The notes beneath the pieces were generated by a model that worked only from the letters and a program-made list of their open reading frames with translations, was not told the DNA's origin and did no database searches. The position numbers and the translations under genes were made by a program. Below, in pieces: positions 1 through 8,943 of a stretch of 64,000 nt of DNA (the stretch's first letter is position 1; every line of letters begins with the position of its first letter). Source of the DNA: Oscillospiraceae bacterium (GTDB taxonomy: Bacteria > Bacillota > Clostridia > Oscillospirales > CAG-272); contig SVRT01000009.1 of the NCBI GenBank assembly GCA_015064685.1, positions 40,434 through 104,433 of the forward strand. Reading direction: 5' to 3'.

Positions 1-33
1 GAATAGGTCATTCTACGGATTACTTCTCTTAAA

Positions 34-109
34 TGGTGGAAACAATAGGGCTCGAACCTATGACCCTCTGCTTGTAAGGCAGATGCTCTCCCAACTGAGC
101 TATGCTTCC
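34..109 (-). tRNA. tRNA-Val (anticodon TAC)
   Basis: Reading the minus strand, the 7-bp acceptor stem (GGAAGCA with TGTTTCC), D arm, anticodon stem TCTGC/GCAGA with loop CTTACAA, T arm GGTTCGAGCC and an encoded CCA end are all present. The anticodon is TAC. It is the last gene of a five-tRNA cluster and is identical in sequence to the Val gene at 448-523. Confidence 0.96.
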
Positions 110-148
110 GATTAAAAAAGAAGAAATTTGCATCTCTTCTTTTCAATA

Positions 149-224
149 TGGAGCGGATTACGGGGCTCGAACCCGCCACCTCGACCTTGGCAAGGTCGCG
201 CTCTACCAAATGAGCTAAATCCGC
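149..224 (-). tRNA. tRNA-Gly (anticodon GCC)
   Basis: The minus strand shows acceptor GCGGATT paired with AATCCGC, anticodon stem CGACC/GGTCG with loop TTGCCAA, a T arm and an encoded CCA. Anticodon GCC reads GGC/GGU. It lies 3 bases from tRNA-Phe. Confidence 0.96.
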
Positions 225-227
225 AAG

Positions 228-303
<76 letters not shown>

Positions 304-329
304 AAATTAATGCCAAATATTTAAGAAAG

Positions 330-406
330 TGGCGACCCGAAGGGGACTCGAACCCCTGACCTCTAGCGTGACAGGCTAGCGTTCTAACCAACTGAACTAC
401 CGGGCC
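330..406 (-). tRNA. tRNA-Asp (anticodon GTC)
   Basis: The minus strand shows acceptor GGCCCGG paired with TCGGGTC (two G-T pairs), anticodon stem CTAGC/GCTAG with loop CTGTCAC and an encoded CCA. The anticodon is GTC. Confidence 0.96.
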
Positions 407-447
407 ATAATTTGGGCTATTGCCCAAATTGATCTGCGCTTGCGCGC

Positions 448-523
448 TGGTGGAAACAATAGGGCTCGAACCTATGACCCTCTGCTTGTAAGGCAGATGC
501 TCTCCCAACTGAGCTATGCTTCC
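448..523 (-). tRNA. tRNA-Val (anticodon TAC), first gene of cluster
   Basis: Same sequence as the gene at 34-109, including the CCA end. It is the promoter-proximal member of the minus-strand cluster Val-Asp-Phe-Gly-Val. Confidence 0.96.
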
Positions 524-554
524 ATTTTGTCGCCTCGCTCGCTGCGACCTGTAT

Positions 555-583
555 ATTATAGCACGCGTTTGTAGTTTTGTCAA
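555..583 (-). promoter_or_regulatory. Promoter of the tRNA cluster
   Basis: On the minus strand TTGACA (578-583) and TATAAT (555-560) are separated by 17 bases, a consensus sigma-70/sigma-A promoter about 30 bases ahead of the first tRNA. Confidence 0.85.
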
Positions 584-652
584 TACCTTTTTTGAAATTT
601 TTTCAAAAATTTTTTCAGCGTTTTTTTGTTGAATTTTCGCATGCTTTTTTCA

Positions 653-686
653 TCGAAAATCGCCCTGCCAAAATGGTGACAGGGCG
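653..686 (-). terminator. Probable terminator of the cysteine desulfurase gene
   Basis: Inverted arms CGCCCTG (661-667) and CAGGGCG (680-686) lie just past the stop codon. The T tract on the minus strand is weak (ATTTTC), so termination may be inefficient. Confidence 0.5.
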
Positions 687-700
687 ATCAATTCAACTGA

Positions 701-1861
701 TCAATGCTTTATTCTGACAAGTGTATCAATGCCGTGTGCAAGTTCCTTTGCAAACGTTTCCACGTCTGCTTCGGTATTTAAGCTCGAAAAACTGATACGG
801 ATCGTGCAATCCGCTTCTCTCTCGCTAAGTCCAAACCCGAGCAGAGTCGGAGACATATTTCTGGAGTGTGCCGAGCAAGCAGAGCCCGCAGAAACACAAA
901 CACCTGCTCCGGAGAGATAATTGAGCATCGTCTCACTCTTGATATCAGGCAGAGTAACCGACAACACGTGCGGTGCGCGCATGCCGCTTGGCACATTGGG
1001 TCTTGCACCTGCATCAAGTGCGAGCTTTTCACATCTGTCTCGCAATGCGATCATTTTCGCCGTGTTCTGCGCAAAGTTAGCTCTTGCCTCCTCTGCCGCC
1101 GCTCCAAAGCCTGCGATACCGACAATATTCTCGGTTCCAGAGCGATATCCGCCCTCCTGTCCGCCTCCGATGATATATGGGATTATCTTCTTCGCCTTTA
1201 TGATCTCGGGGCTTATATACAGAGCACCGACACCCTTAGGTCCGTGTATCTTATGCGCGCTGATGCTGACAAGATCGGCGGAAACGGTCTTGGGCGTAAA
1301 CGGCACCTTTAAAAAGCCCTGTACGGCATCGCAATGAGTAACTATATCGGGATTTTTTCTTTTCGCCATCGAAAACAGCTTTTTGATATCATAAGCCGCG
1401 CCCGTCTCGTTATTTACGAGCATCATTGAAACAAGGAGCGTTTTATCGTCTACGGCAGAAAGAAATTCCTGCTCATTGACGACACCTCCGCGAGTAGAGA
1501 TACGAATAACCTCAAAGCCATCCTTCTCGAGCTTTTTCATAACGTTTTCAACCGAGGGATGCTCGGAATCGGTCGTGATGATCTTATTAGCCCTTCTCTT
1601 TTCCTTCGCGTACGCAACGCCAAGTATCGCGGTATTGTTTGACTCGCTTCCACACGCGGTGAAAATTAGATTTTCCGTGTTAACACGTCCTACACCAAGT
1701 GCCGCGGCGACCTTTTCTCTTGCCTCTTCAATTATGCGGCGAGCCTCAATACCCGAGGCATGTGTGGATGACGGATTCCCATAGATCTCCATCGCCTCGA
1801 TCATTTTTTTCTTCGCGGCAGCGGATATCTCCGTTGTCGCACTGTTGTCTAAATATATCAT
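701..1861 (-). CDS. Cysteine desulfurase (NifS/IscS family)
   Basis: This 386-residue PLP enzyme should remove sulfur from cysteine as a persulfide for Fe-S clusters or thiolated tRNA. Visible motifs are the N-terminal YLDNSATT, His101 in DSEHPSV, the PLP lysine Lys204 in SAHKIHGPKG, the GGGQEGGYRSGT segment and the persulfide cysteine Cys330 in SAGSACSAH. The length is normal for the family. The protein starts at MIYLDN, the expected beginning. It sits 37 bases behind a lipoprotein gene on the same strand. No iscU or mnmA is adjacent, so whether it serves Fe-S assembly or tRNA thiolation cannot be decided here. Confidence 0.95.
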   Translation of the reverse strand: MIYLDNSATTEISAAAKKKMIEAMEIYGNPSSTHASGIEARRIIEEAREKVAAALGVGRVNTENLIFTACGSESNNTAILGVAYAKEKRRANKIITTDSEHPSVENVMKKLEKDGFEVIRISTRGGVVNEQEFLSAVDDKTLLVSMMLVNNETGAAYDIKKLFSMAKRKNPDIVTHCDAVQGFLKVPFTPKTVSADLVSISAHKIHGPKGVGALYISPEIIKAKKIIPYIIGGGQEGGYRSGTENIVGIAGFGAAAEEARANFAQNTAKMIALRDRCEKLALDAGARPNVPSGMRAPHVLSVTLPDIKSETMLNYLSGAGVCVSAGSACSAHSRNMSPTLLGFGLSEREADCTIRISFSSLNTEADVETFAKELAHGIDTLVRIKH

Positions 1862-1898
1862 TACGTCTTCTCTTTTTCTTCAGTTATGAAAGCATTTT

Positions 1899-2966
1899 TC
1901 AACGTATTTCAAATTCTTCAATCATTTTATTGACGTCGGGCAGGTGCTTATCAAAGTTTTCGGGAGTTGCCGTGAAGGTTATACAGTAGAACATTTCGCC
2001 CTTTCTGACTATCGCCTGCACCATTTTATATTCCTGTCCTCCGCTCACTGCGCGATAAGTATATTTATGCGCGGATATTCCGTTCATCTTTATTGATTCA
2101 TCGGATATCAGCTCGTACTCGGAGAACATTGTCTTATAGCTCTCCTCGAGTCTTGCCCAATGCTTTTCAACCGTCTCTGTATTGTTGCTTGACATATACA
2201 TCTGCACGCTCACGTTTGATCTGTCATTATCGGAGACATACGCGGCGGTCGCATCTGTGCGATTGTTTATCTTCCAGGAGGAAGGCACAAAGAAACGGTA
2301 GGCGCGCTCATCTGTGGAAGCGAGCTTCATTCCCTCGGGAGCAGTTACCTTATCGGATATCTTTTTCTCTCCGTCTTCGGATGAATAAGGCTCCGCGAAT
2401 CTGAAGTAAGGGATCACTCCCTCGTCGGATGCGTTCCCTTCAAAGGTCTCAAGATGTGTTTCATACATATCGGCAGGTGCAGAAAAGGTAAGGACGTACA
2501 TATTGTCCTTGTATCTCGCCATTACCTGCATAAATTTATACGTGCTTGTGACGTTCTTCTTTTCGGTTTCGCTGTATATCGTTACGCTTGCGCTGAAAAC
2601 GTGCTTCTCTGCAGCCTGTCCGCCAAGAACGATCTTTTCAAACTTTTCCTCGGGCTTGTAGTCTGAAAGCTCGGCAGCGTATCTTTCATTGCACACGCTC
2701 CAATATTCCGCAACGCTCATCTCTCCCGCATCGTCTGCGACAATAACGGTTATCGACGCATTATCGACCGCGGAATAGTACGCGCTCGTAACACCCGAAG
2801 AGGTGTTGTCAACCCACTGTGTAGGAACGTAGAGCCTGAAGCAATCTCCCTCGCAAGCTATAAGCTGATATCCGTCGGGGACGTCACTTTTTGAGCAAGA
2901 TGCAAGAGTGGGCATAAGTATGAGGCACAAAAGAAGTGCTGATATTAGTTTTACGTTTTTCTTCAT
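1899..2966 (-). CDS. Lipoprotein with two tandem PsbP/Mog1-like domains
   Basis: This is a 355-residue secreted lipoprotein of unknown role. The N-terminus has a lysine cluster, a hydrophobic stretch and the lipobox LASC, so it should be anchored in the outer face of the membrane. The mature part contains two similar halves, roughly residues 30-185 and 205-355. Each opens with a pattern like 'LxxxEgdxxRLYVPTQW' and continues with a V-SV-MYM or SITVIV strand, which suggests an internal duplication of a PsbP/Mog1-like alpha-beta sandwich. I chose ATG 2966 because GGAGAAG stands 8 bases upstream; ATG 2981 has no ribosome site. It is probably co-transcribed with the desulfurase. The fold name is inferred from sequence pattern only. 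Confidence 0.8.
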   Translation of the reverse strand: MKKNVKLISALLLCLILMPTLASCSKSDVPDGYQLIACEGDCFRLYVPTQWVDNTSSGVTSAYYSAVDNASITVIVADDAGEMSVAEYWSVCNERYAAELSDYKPEEKFEKIVLGGQAAEKHVFSASVTIYSETEKKNVTSTYKFMQVMARYKDNMYVLTFSAPADMYETHLETFEGNASDEGVIPYFRFAEPYSSEDGEKKISDKVTAPEGMKLASTDERAYRFFVPSSWKINNRTDATAAYVSDNDRSNVSVQMYMSSNNTETVEKHWARLEESYKTMFSEYELISDESIKMNGISAHKYTYRAVSGGQEYKMVQAIVRKGEMFYCITFTATPENFDKHLPDVNKMIEEFEIR

Positions 2967-3054
2967 CTTTTTCTTCTCCATTTAGAAGATTTTTTCAAAT
3001 GTTGATTCGTTGTTTGTTGCTTTTCAAGCCGTGGCGCTATCCGGTGAGGAATAA

Positions 3055-3078
3055 TTGAGGCGTAGTTACCTACGTCAA
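3055..3078. other. Intergenic hairpin of unknown function
   Basis: TTGA-GG-CGTAG-TTAC-CTACG-TCAA forms a stem with a two-base bulge in the 130-base gap between ynbB and the lipoprotein gene. Neither strand has a convincing T tract right after it, so it may be a weak terminator for ynbB or a structured leader of the lipoprotein gene. Confidence 0.45.
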
Positions 3079-3112
3079 GCAATTTTCTAGGACTAACGCA
3101 GTATTGCGGAAT

Positions 3113-4372
3113 TTATACGGTCAGCATAGATTCCGCGGCGGAGAGGATGCCTATCTTACCGCTTTCATAGGTCAATCCACCTTGGAAAAATACGGTGTAT
3201 GGCGGGCGCATAGGTCCGTCTGCCGAAAGCTCGATGGATGCTCCCTGCACGAACGCGCCTGCCGCCATTATGACCTCGTCGGTATATCCCGGCATTGCCC
3301 AGGGCATCGGGGTCACGAAGGAATCTACGGGCGAGCCCTTCTGTATTCCCTCGCAGAATTTACAGAGCAGCTCGGGCTTGCCTGTGATTACGGTCTGGAT
3401 GATATCCGAGCGCATCTCGTTCCACTTGGGGCTTACGTTATAGCCAAGCGCCTCAAAGACGTATGCCGCGAGGTGTGCGGTCTTGAGCGCCTGTGCTGTC
3501 GTATGAGGAGCGTAGAAGAGTCCTTTATACATATTCTTTGTCTGTCCGACGGTCGCTCCTACCTCAAGTCCACATCCGACACTTGTAAGACGGTAGGACG
3601 CGAGCTCTACTGCACGTGCGCTACCTGCTATGTAGCCTCCCGTCTCTGCCATTCCGCCGCCCGGGTTCTTGATAAGCGAGCCGATGATCATATCCGCGCC
3701 GACCGCGCACGGCTCGCGCGTTTCGGTAAACTCGCCGTAACAGTTATCTACCACAACGTAGGTTTCCGGGGATATGGATTTAACAAATTTCACCACCTCG
3801 CCTATTTCATCTACGGTCAGGGTTTTTCTGTTAAGATAGCCCTTTGATCGCTGGATGAAAATGACCTTTACGGGCCTGCCTCCGTCAAGCTCCGTGCGGA
3901 GAGTCTCGCCTATTGCATCGAAGTCGAATCCATCGTTTACAAGGTCTATCTGCTTATATCTTACACCAAAGTCGGCAAGCGAGCCGTTGCCTGCTTCACC
4001 CGCGATACCTATGACCTCCTCAAGCGTATCGTAGGGCTTGCCTGCAATCGAGCACATAAGGTCGTCGGGGCGCAAAAGACCGAAGAGTCCGATTGTGAGC
4101 GCTTGGGTTCCGTTTACGATCTGGTGGCGGACAAAGGCTTTTTCAGCTCCCATTACGTCTGCCCATATCTCGTCGAGGACGTCACGTCCTCTGTCATCGT
4201 AGCCGTAACCCGAGGTTGTGTCAAAGTTTGTTGCAGCGACGCGATGCTCACGAAAAGCATCCATTACCTTGTTTGTGTTTTCGTATGATATTTCGTCGAT
4301 TTTTGCAAAGATGGGCGCGAGGTCGCGCTCTGCCTTTGCGGCTATTTCATTGATTTTTTGTGAAAATTGCAT
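3113..4372 (-). CDS. ynbB: YnbB-type PLP protein (methionine gamma-lyase family, PF06838)
   Basis: This 419-residue protein belongs to the fold-type I PLP family annotated as 'aluminium resistance' or 'methionine gamma-lyase family'; its physiological reaction is not firmly known. The diagnostic features are the N-terminal NTNKVMDAFREHRVA region, TSGYGYDDRGRD, the FVRHQIVNGTQALT segment and the probable PLP-lysine motif GSLIKNPGGGMAETGGY. Full length. AAAGGA lies 9 bases ahead of the ATG. It follows murD by 25 bases and is probably in the same transcript. In Firmicutes ynbB is often found near glnR or hfq, so the pairing with murD is less usual. Confidence 0.88.
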   Translation of the reverse strand: MQFSQKINEIAAKAERDLAPIFAKIDEISYENTNKVMDAFREHRVAATNFDTTSGYGYDDRGRDVLDEIWADVMGAEKAFVRHQIVNGTQALTIGLFGLLRPDDLMCSIAGKPYDTLEEVIGIAGEAGNGSLADFGVRYKQIDLVNDGFDFDAIGETLRTELDGGRPVKVIFIQRSKGYLNRKTLTVDEIGEVVKFVKSISPETYVVVDNCYGEFTETREPCAVGADMIIGSLIKNPGGGMAETGGYIAGSARAVELASYRLTSVGCGLEVGATVGQTKNMYKGLFYAPHTTAQALKTAHLAAYVFEALGYNVSPKWNEMRSDIIQTVITGKPELLCKFCEGIQKGSPVDSFVTPMPWAMPGYTDEVIMAAGAFVQGASIELSADGPMRPPYTVFFQGGLTYESGKIGILSAAESMLTV

Positions 4373-4397
4373 TTTGGGTTTTCCTTTGTGATAAGAT

Positions 4398-5834
4398 TTA
4401 TTTTAAACTGTTTACAAGCTCCTTGAAATGGTTGCCGCGGTGGGCAAAATCACGGAAGTGATCAAAGCTTGCACAAGCGGGTGACAGGAGGACTGTGTCG
4501 TCGTCGTGAGCGAGTGAGGCGGCTTTCTTTACTGCCTCGTCAAAGTCGGGGATATGGTATACGGGAAGCTTTTCCGTATCGTATGCGGAGCATTTTTTTA
4601 TCTCCGCAAGAATGCTCGGTGCTGCGTCGCCCGTAAGCACCGCCGCCTTTGTTTTTTCGCAAATATCAAGCGCGAGCGTGTCAAAGGCAACTCCCTTTTC
4701 CGAGCCTCCGCAGATGATTATCGGCTTGTCTTTAAGCGCCGAAAGGGCGGCGGCGGTACGCGTGGGGGATGAATCAATCGAGCTGTTATAATATTTTACT
4801 CCGTTCAGTATGCGGACGAGCTCGAGACGATGCTCCACACCGCCAAATGTCTTCGCAACGCTGCGTACCGTTTCTGCGGACACGTAGTCCTCGGTCAGCG
4901 CGATTGCCGACATATAGTTTTCTACGTTATGTCTGCCGGGCAGGAGGATATCCTCAGTTTTGAGTATCTCTCGGCGGTTTTTGCCGTTATCGAGGTAAAT
5001 GACTCCATCTTCCTCATAGATGGCTTTTGCATTTTTCTTGAAGAAAGGAACTATGTCGGAATATGCGGTCTTTTTTGAAGAAAAATATGTCAGATCAAGG
5101 TCACTGTTCTTGGCAATCTCGCGTGTGACGTCATTTTCTGCGTTTGCAACGAGCATTTGCGCCCCTGCGTGCCAGAATATGTTGCACTTTGCCGCGATAT
5201 ATTCGTCCATATCGGTATGCCAATTGAGGTGGTTTGGCGTAACGTTAGTAATGAGAGCGCGAGAGGGCGAGCGTTTCATCGTCATAAGCTGAAAGCTCGA
5301 AAGCTCAACTACCGCGACGTCCTTCTCTGTCATCTCAAATACAAGGGGGAGAAGAGGTGCTCCAATATTTCCTCCGATGTAGGCGCGTCTTCCCTTTCCC
5401 TCCTTCTCAAATTCGGTTTTGAGGAAGAGATGGGTGAGCGTTGTCGTGGTGGTTTTTCCGTCAGAGCCTGTAATACCGATGATTTTGCAAGGGCATACGT
5501 CAAAAAACAGCTCCATTTCACCTGAAAGGATAGCTCCGTTTTCTATTGCGCTTTTTATTTCGGGCAGGTCGGGACGAAATCCCGGGGAGCGAAAGATAAA
5601 GTCGGCCTCAAGACCGCTATCAAGGTAGCTCTCGCCAAGCTCAAACTCTACGCCCCTATTTTTATAGTCGATATATTTTTCATCGTTTATTACGTTTTCG
5701 TTTTTATCGTGGACGGTTACTCGTGCCCCTGCTTCAATAAGAATCTCTACAAGCGGTTTGTTCGATCTCGCAAAGCCGAGGACACGGCAATTCTTACCAT
5801 CAAATCTTTTCTTGAGCGTTTCTCTTATATTCAA
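4398..5834 (-). CDS. murD: UDP-N-acetylmuramoyl-L-alanine:D-glutamate ligase
   Basis: MurD adds D-glutamate to UDP-MurNAc-L-Ala in the cytoplasm, an ATP-dependent step of peptidoglycan synthesis. The 478-residue product has the N-terminal Rossmann-like domain (residues 1-115), the ATP loop GSDGKTTTT (about 123-131), the central ELSSFQL and NVTPNHLNWH motifs, and a C-terminal ligase domain with YYNSSIDSSPTRT and LLSPACASFD. The start is TTG at 5834 with GGAGG 5 bases upstream; no ATG fits. murC lies 13 kb away, so this is not a classical mra/dcw cluster. Confidence 0.96.
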   Translation of the reverse strand: MNIRETLKKRFDGKNCRVLGFARSNKPLVEILIEAGARVTVHDKNENVINDEKYIDYKNRGVEFELGESYLDSGLEADFIFRSPGFRPDLPEIKSAIENGAILSGEMELFFDVCPCKIIGITGSDGKTTTTTLTHLFLKTEFEKEGKGRRAYIGGNIGAPLLPLVFEMTEKDVAVVELSSFQLMTMKRSPSRALITNVTPNHLNWHTDMDEYIAAKCNIFWHAGAQMLVANAENDVTREIAKNSDLDLTYFSSKKTAYSDIVPFFKKNAKAIYEEDGVIYLDNGKNRREILKTEDILLPGRHNVENYMSAIALTEDYVSAETVRSVAKTFGGVEHRLELVRILNGVKYYNSSIDSSPTRTAAALSALKDKPIIICGGSEKGVAFDTLALDICEKTKAAVLTGDAAPSILAEIKKCSAYDTEKLPVYHIPDFDEAVKKAASLAHDDDTVLLSPACASFDHFRDFAHRGNHFKELVNSLK

Positions 5835-5870
5835 AACTGCCTCCGTTAAACTGCATACTTTTACTTATAC

Positions 5871-5899
5871 ATTATATAATATTTATTGCAAAGTTGCAA
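5871..5899 (-). promoter_or_regulatory. Candidate promoter of murD-ynbB
   Basis: On the minus strand TTGCAA (5894-5899) and TATAAT (5871-5876) are 17 bases apart, 37 bases upstream of the murD TTG. Confidence 0.6.
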
Positions 5900-6037
5900 G
5901 CGAATAATGAAATATTTACGAAATATCAAAATTTTTTCGTAAAAAATTCAAAAAAGGGCGAAAATCCCCTTTTCAAAACCGAAAAAATATGATAAAATAA
6001 GATGATATGATGTGTAATTTTTGAAAGGAGGGCTATC

Positions 6038-8059
6038 ATGCCCCAGAACGATACGACAAAAAAGACTCAACAGTACGATGACCGAAGCATACGCGCCCTC
6101 AAAGGTGCCGACCGTGTTCGCAAGCGCCCTGCGGTTATTTTCGGCTCGGACGGTCTTGAGGGTTGCGAGCACTCTTACTTTGAGATCCTCTCAAACTCGG
6201 TCGACGAGGCGAGAGAGGGTCACGGCAACGAGATACTTACTGTGCTTTACAAGGATCACTCGATCAAGGTCGACGACCACGGACGAGGTGTTCCGCTTGG
6301 ATATAACAAAAAGGAAGACAGATGGAACTGGGATCTGATTTACTGTGAGCTTTATGCAGGCGGTAAGTACGATAACAACAACGGCTCTTCCGCTTACGAA
6401 TATTCACTCGGTCTCAACGGTCTCGGTGCGTGTGCTACCCAGTACTCCTCCGAGTTTATGAACGTTTACTCATACGACGGAAAAATGGAGCGTCACATCG
6501 CCTTCAAAAAGGGTGAGCCCGTTACGGGTATCCTTGAGGAGCGAGAGCTTGAGAGGCGCGAAAAGCGCACGGGTACCGTTATTCACTGGAGACCCGATAA
6601 GGACGTTTTCACCGATATCAATATCACTCCCGAGCGGATCCGAGAGATACTTCACCGACAGGCGGTAGTCAACGCGGGTATCTCCTTCGTTTTCAAGTTT
6701 GAAAACGACGATAAGACCTTTACAGAGGAAAAATTCCTTTACGAGAACGGTATTTCCGACTACATCAAGGAAAGAGTGGGCGACAGTGCAAAGACTGAGC
6801 CTGTGCTCTGGCACCTTGAGACCCAAGGACGCGACCGCGACGACAAGGATGAATACAAGCTCAAGGCTGATATCTCCTTCTGCACCTCCAACAACGCAAA
6901 TATGCTTGAGTATTACCATAACTCGAGCTTTCTCGAGCATGGAGGATCGCCCGACAGAGCGGTCAAGAGCGCGTTTACATTCGCTATTGACAAGTACCTC
7001 AAGTCGAGCGGAAAATACAACAAGAACGAGGCGAAAATAACCTTTAACGACGTTGCCGATTCCCTTGTGCTTGTTTCTAACAGCTTCTCGACTATGACTT
7101 CCTATGAGAACCAGACCAAGAAGGCTATTACCAACACCTTTATTTACGAGGCGATGAACGATTTCCTTCGCTACAATCTCGATATCTATTTCATTGAGCA
7201 TCCCATTGAGGCTGAGGTCATTGCAAATCAGGTTCTCGTCAACAAGCGCAGCCGTGAGACTGCGGAGAGCGCGAGGATAAACCTCAAAAAGAAGCTGACG
7301 GGTACTATCGATATCGCTAACAGAGTTGAAAAATTCGTAAACTGCCGATCAAAGGACCCCAACGTGCGTGAGCTTTACATCGTTGAGGGTGATTCTGCCT
7401 TGACGTCCTGTAAGCTCGGCAGAAGCGCGGAGATGCAGGCTATTATCCCTGTTCGAGGTAAGACGCTTAACTGTCTTAAGGCCGACTATGCGAGAATATT
7501 TAAGAGCGAGATCATCACCGACCTGCTTAAGGTCATCGGCTGCGGTGTTGAGATAGAAGGAAAGGTAAAGAGCGATATTCCGCCCTTTGATCTTGACAGC
7601 CTACGCTGGTCGAAGATAATTATCTGTACCGATGCGGACGAGGACGGATTCCAGATCAGAACGCTTTTACTCACGATGTTTTATAGACTTCTTCCCACAC
7701 TTATCAAGGAACAGAGGGTATTTATTGCGGAGACTCCCCTTTTCGAGATCACGGTCAAGGACAAGGGTAAGGAGCAGACCTACTTTGCATACGACGAGTT
7801 TGAAAAGGCTGATATCCTAAAGGAGATCGGCAACAAGAAATACTCCATTCAGCGCTCCAAGGGTCTAGGTGAGAACGAGCCCGAAATGATGTGGCAGACT
7901 ACCATGAACCCCGAAACTCGCCGTCTTATTGCGGTCACCGCAACCGACGAGGCAAAGACATACGAGATATTCGATACTCTGCTTGGTGATAACCTCCCTG
8001 CGCGTAAGGCGTTTATAGCGGCGCACGGTAAGGAGTATATGAAGGATATTGACGTTTGA
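6038..8059 (+). CDS. Divergent type IIA topoisomerase subunit B (GyrB/ParE-like)
   Basis: This 673-residue protein has the domains of a GyrB/ParE ATPase subunit in order: a GHKL ATP-binding domain with ILSNSVDEA and VDDHGRGVP, a transducer domain, and a Toprim domain with EGDSA (Glu450) and the metal-binding DADEDG (532-537), followed by QRSKGLGEN. Several near-invariant gyrase residues differ: EGDSA is followed by LTSCKLGR instead of GGSAKQGR, DADVDGAHI is DADEDGFQI, and QRYKGLGEM is QRSKGLGEN. It is therefore a second, divergent B subunit rather than the housekeeping gyrase. It stands alone, with no A subunit beside it, between a divergent promoter and a terminator. GGAGG lies 8 bases before the ATG. 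It presumably acts on chromosomal DNA; its partner is unknown. Confidence 0.88.
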   Translation: MPQNDTTKKTQQYDDRSIRALKGADRVRKRPAVIFGSDGLEGCEHSYFEILSNSVDEAREGHGNEILTVLYKDHSIKVDDHGRGVPLGYNKKEDRWNWDLIYCELYAGGKYDNNNGSSAYEYSLGLNGLGACATQYSSEFMNVYSYDGKMERHIAFKKGEPVTGILEERELERREKRTGTVIHWRPDKDVFTDINITPERIREILHRQAVVNAGISFVFKFENDDKTFTEEKFLYENGISDYIKERVGDSAKTEPVLWHLETQGRDRDDKDEYKLKADISFCTSNNANMLEYYHNSSFLEHGGSPDRAVKSAFTFAIDKYLKSSGKYNKNEAKITFNDVADSLVLVSNSFSTMTSYENQTKKAITNTFIYEAMNDFLRYNLDIYFIEHPIEAEVIANQVLVNKRSRETAESARINLKKKLTGTIDIANRVEKFVNCRSKDPNVRELYIVEGDSALTSCKLGRSAEMQAIIPVRGKTLNCLKADYARIFKSEIITDLLKVIGCGVEIEGKVKSDIPPFDLDSLRWSKIIICTDADEDGFQIRTLLLTMFYRLLPTLIKEQRVFIAETPLFEITVKDKGKEQTYFAYDEFEKADILKEIGNKKYSIQRSKGLGENEPEMMWQTTMNPETRRLIAVTATDEAKTYEIFDTLLGDNLPARKAFIAAHGKEYMKDIDV

Positions 8060-8065
8060 TTTAAT

Positions 8066-8103
8066 AAAAAATTCCCGACCTTGAAAGTCGGGAATTTTTT
8101 ATT
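8066..8103. terminator. Bidirectional terminator
   Basis: AAAATTCCCGAC (8068-8079) pairs with GTCGGGAATTTT (8087-8098), with T or A runs on both sides. It serves the topoisomerase gene and, on the other strand, overlaps the stop codon of the acetyltransferase gene. Confidence 0.9.
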
Positions 8104-8926
8104 TATTGTATTCGGGATAGAAGAGATAGGGGTCCTCCTTGAGCTTCCGAAGGATATAGTCTGCCTCGCTCCTCGCGTCCACTATATGCGACGCTGCAGA
8201 GCCGAAGGTCACGCGCTTGGCGATCCCTCTCTCGCAGAGCTCGGGCTCGACCTTTATATAGTAGTGATTATGGTGCGGCACGTGACGCTTGAAGGATACG
8301 GGAAAGACACGTCCGCCGTAATCGGTCACGGTGAAATTCCACACGTAGTCGTCAAGGAGCCCCGGGAGAGAGGCGTGATCCTCCACGACGTGCAAAAAGG
8401 TATTGCACGCCATGGTCGTTCCGAGAAAGAGTATCTTTGCTCCCCTTTCGTAAAGCCTGCCCCACGGCGAGTCCCAATTAAGCGGTGTCTCCGCCCTCTC
8501 GTGTCCCTCGCAGAACGCTCTTGCATCCTTACCGTACGCGGCGACCGACGACGTCGGGCAGAGAGAGCGCACCACTCCCTCTCTTTTTCTGAAAAGCTCG
8601 GGAATAATTCCGAGATAATCGCACGGTGTCTCTCTTACGTCAAAATTGCTTCCGTACTCGTAAAAGCCGTCTGCGGCTCCGAGGGCGGGAGATCTGGTCT
8701 CTCCATTATCGTTTACGAGATATCCGAGCTTCCAGCTCATTGCGGGGAAAACGACGAGTCCCTGCTCTCCGAAATATTCGATAAAGGCGTCTATGAGCGT
8801 TTCTGCCCCTCCCTCTATCCCCTCGTTTCCCGCTATCTGCTTATAGGACGAATGGACGAATACGGTATCGGTCTGCTTTAAGCCGAGACGCTTGAATTCA
8901 TCTATGAAAAATTGCTTATTATACAT
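8099..8926 (-). CDS. AAC(3)-fold N-acetyltransferase (PF02522 family)
   Basis: This 275-residue protein matches the aminoglycoside 3-N-acetyltransferase/YokD superfamily, which uses acetyl-CoA. Recognisable parts are VFVHSSYKQI at the N-terminus, the GGAETLIDAFIEY helix, VVFPAMSW, TSSVAAYGKDA, and ILFLGTTMACNTFLHVVED near the middle. The start is ATG 8926, with GGAGAG 6 bases upstream; an upstream in-frame extension would run into the preceding gene. It is the last gene of a four-gene sugar operon, 17 bases behind a glycosidase-like gene. That context suggests an amino-sugar substrate rather than antibiotic resistance, but this is inference. Confidence 0.85.
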   Translation of the reverse strand: MYNKQFFIDEFKRLGLKQTDTVFVHSSYKQIAGNEGIEGGAETLIDAFIEYFGEQGLVVFPAMSWKLGYLVNDNGETRSPALGAADGFYEYGSNFDVRETPCDYLGIIPELFRKREGVVRSLCPTSSVAAYGKDARAFCEGHERAETPLNWDSPWGRLYERGAKILFLGTTMACNTFLHVVEDHASLPGLLDDYVWNFTVTDYGGRVFPVSFKRHVPHHNHYYIKVEPELCERGIAKRVTFGSAASHIVDARSEADYILRKLKEDPYLFYPEYNK

Positions 8927-8943
8927 TTCTCTCTCCGATCTCT

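Noticed and set aside
3104..3847. Plus-strand open frame opposite ynbB
   Set aside because: It is antisense to a well-supported gene and has no start signal or recognisable domain.
8099..8926. Calling the AAC(3)-fold enzyme an aminoglycoside resistance gene
   Set aside because: The fold is shared by enzymes of other function, and the operon is about amino sugars. Resistance would need direct evidence.
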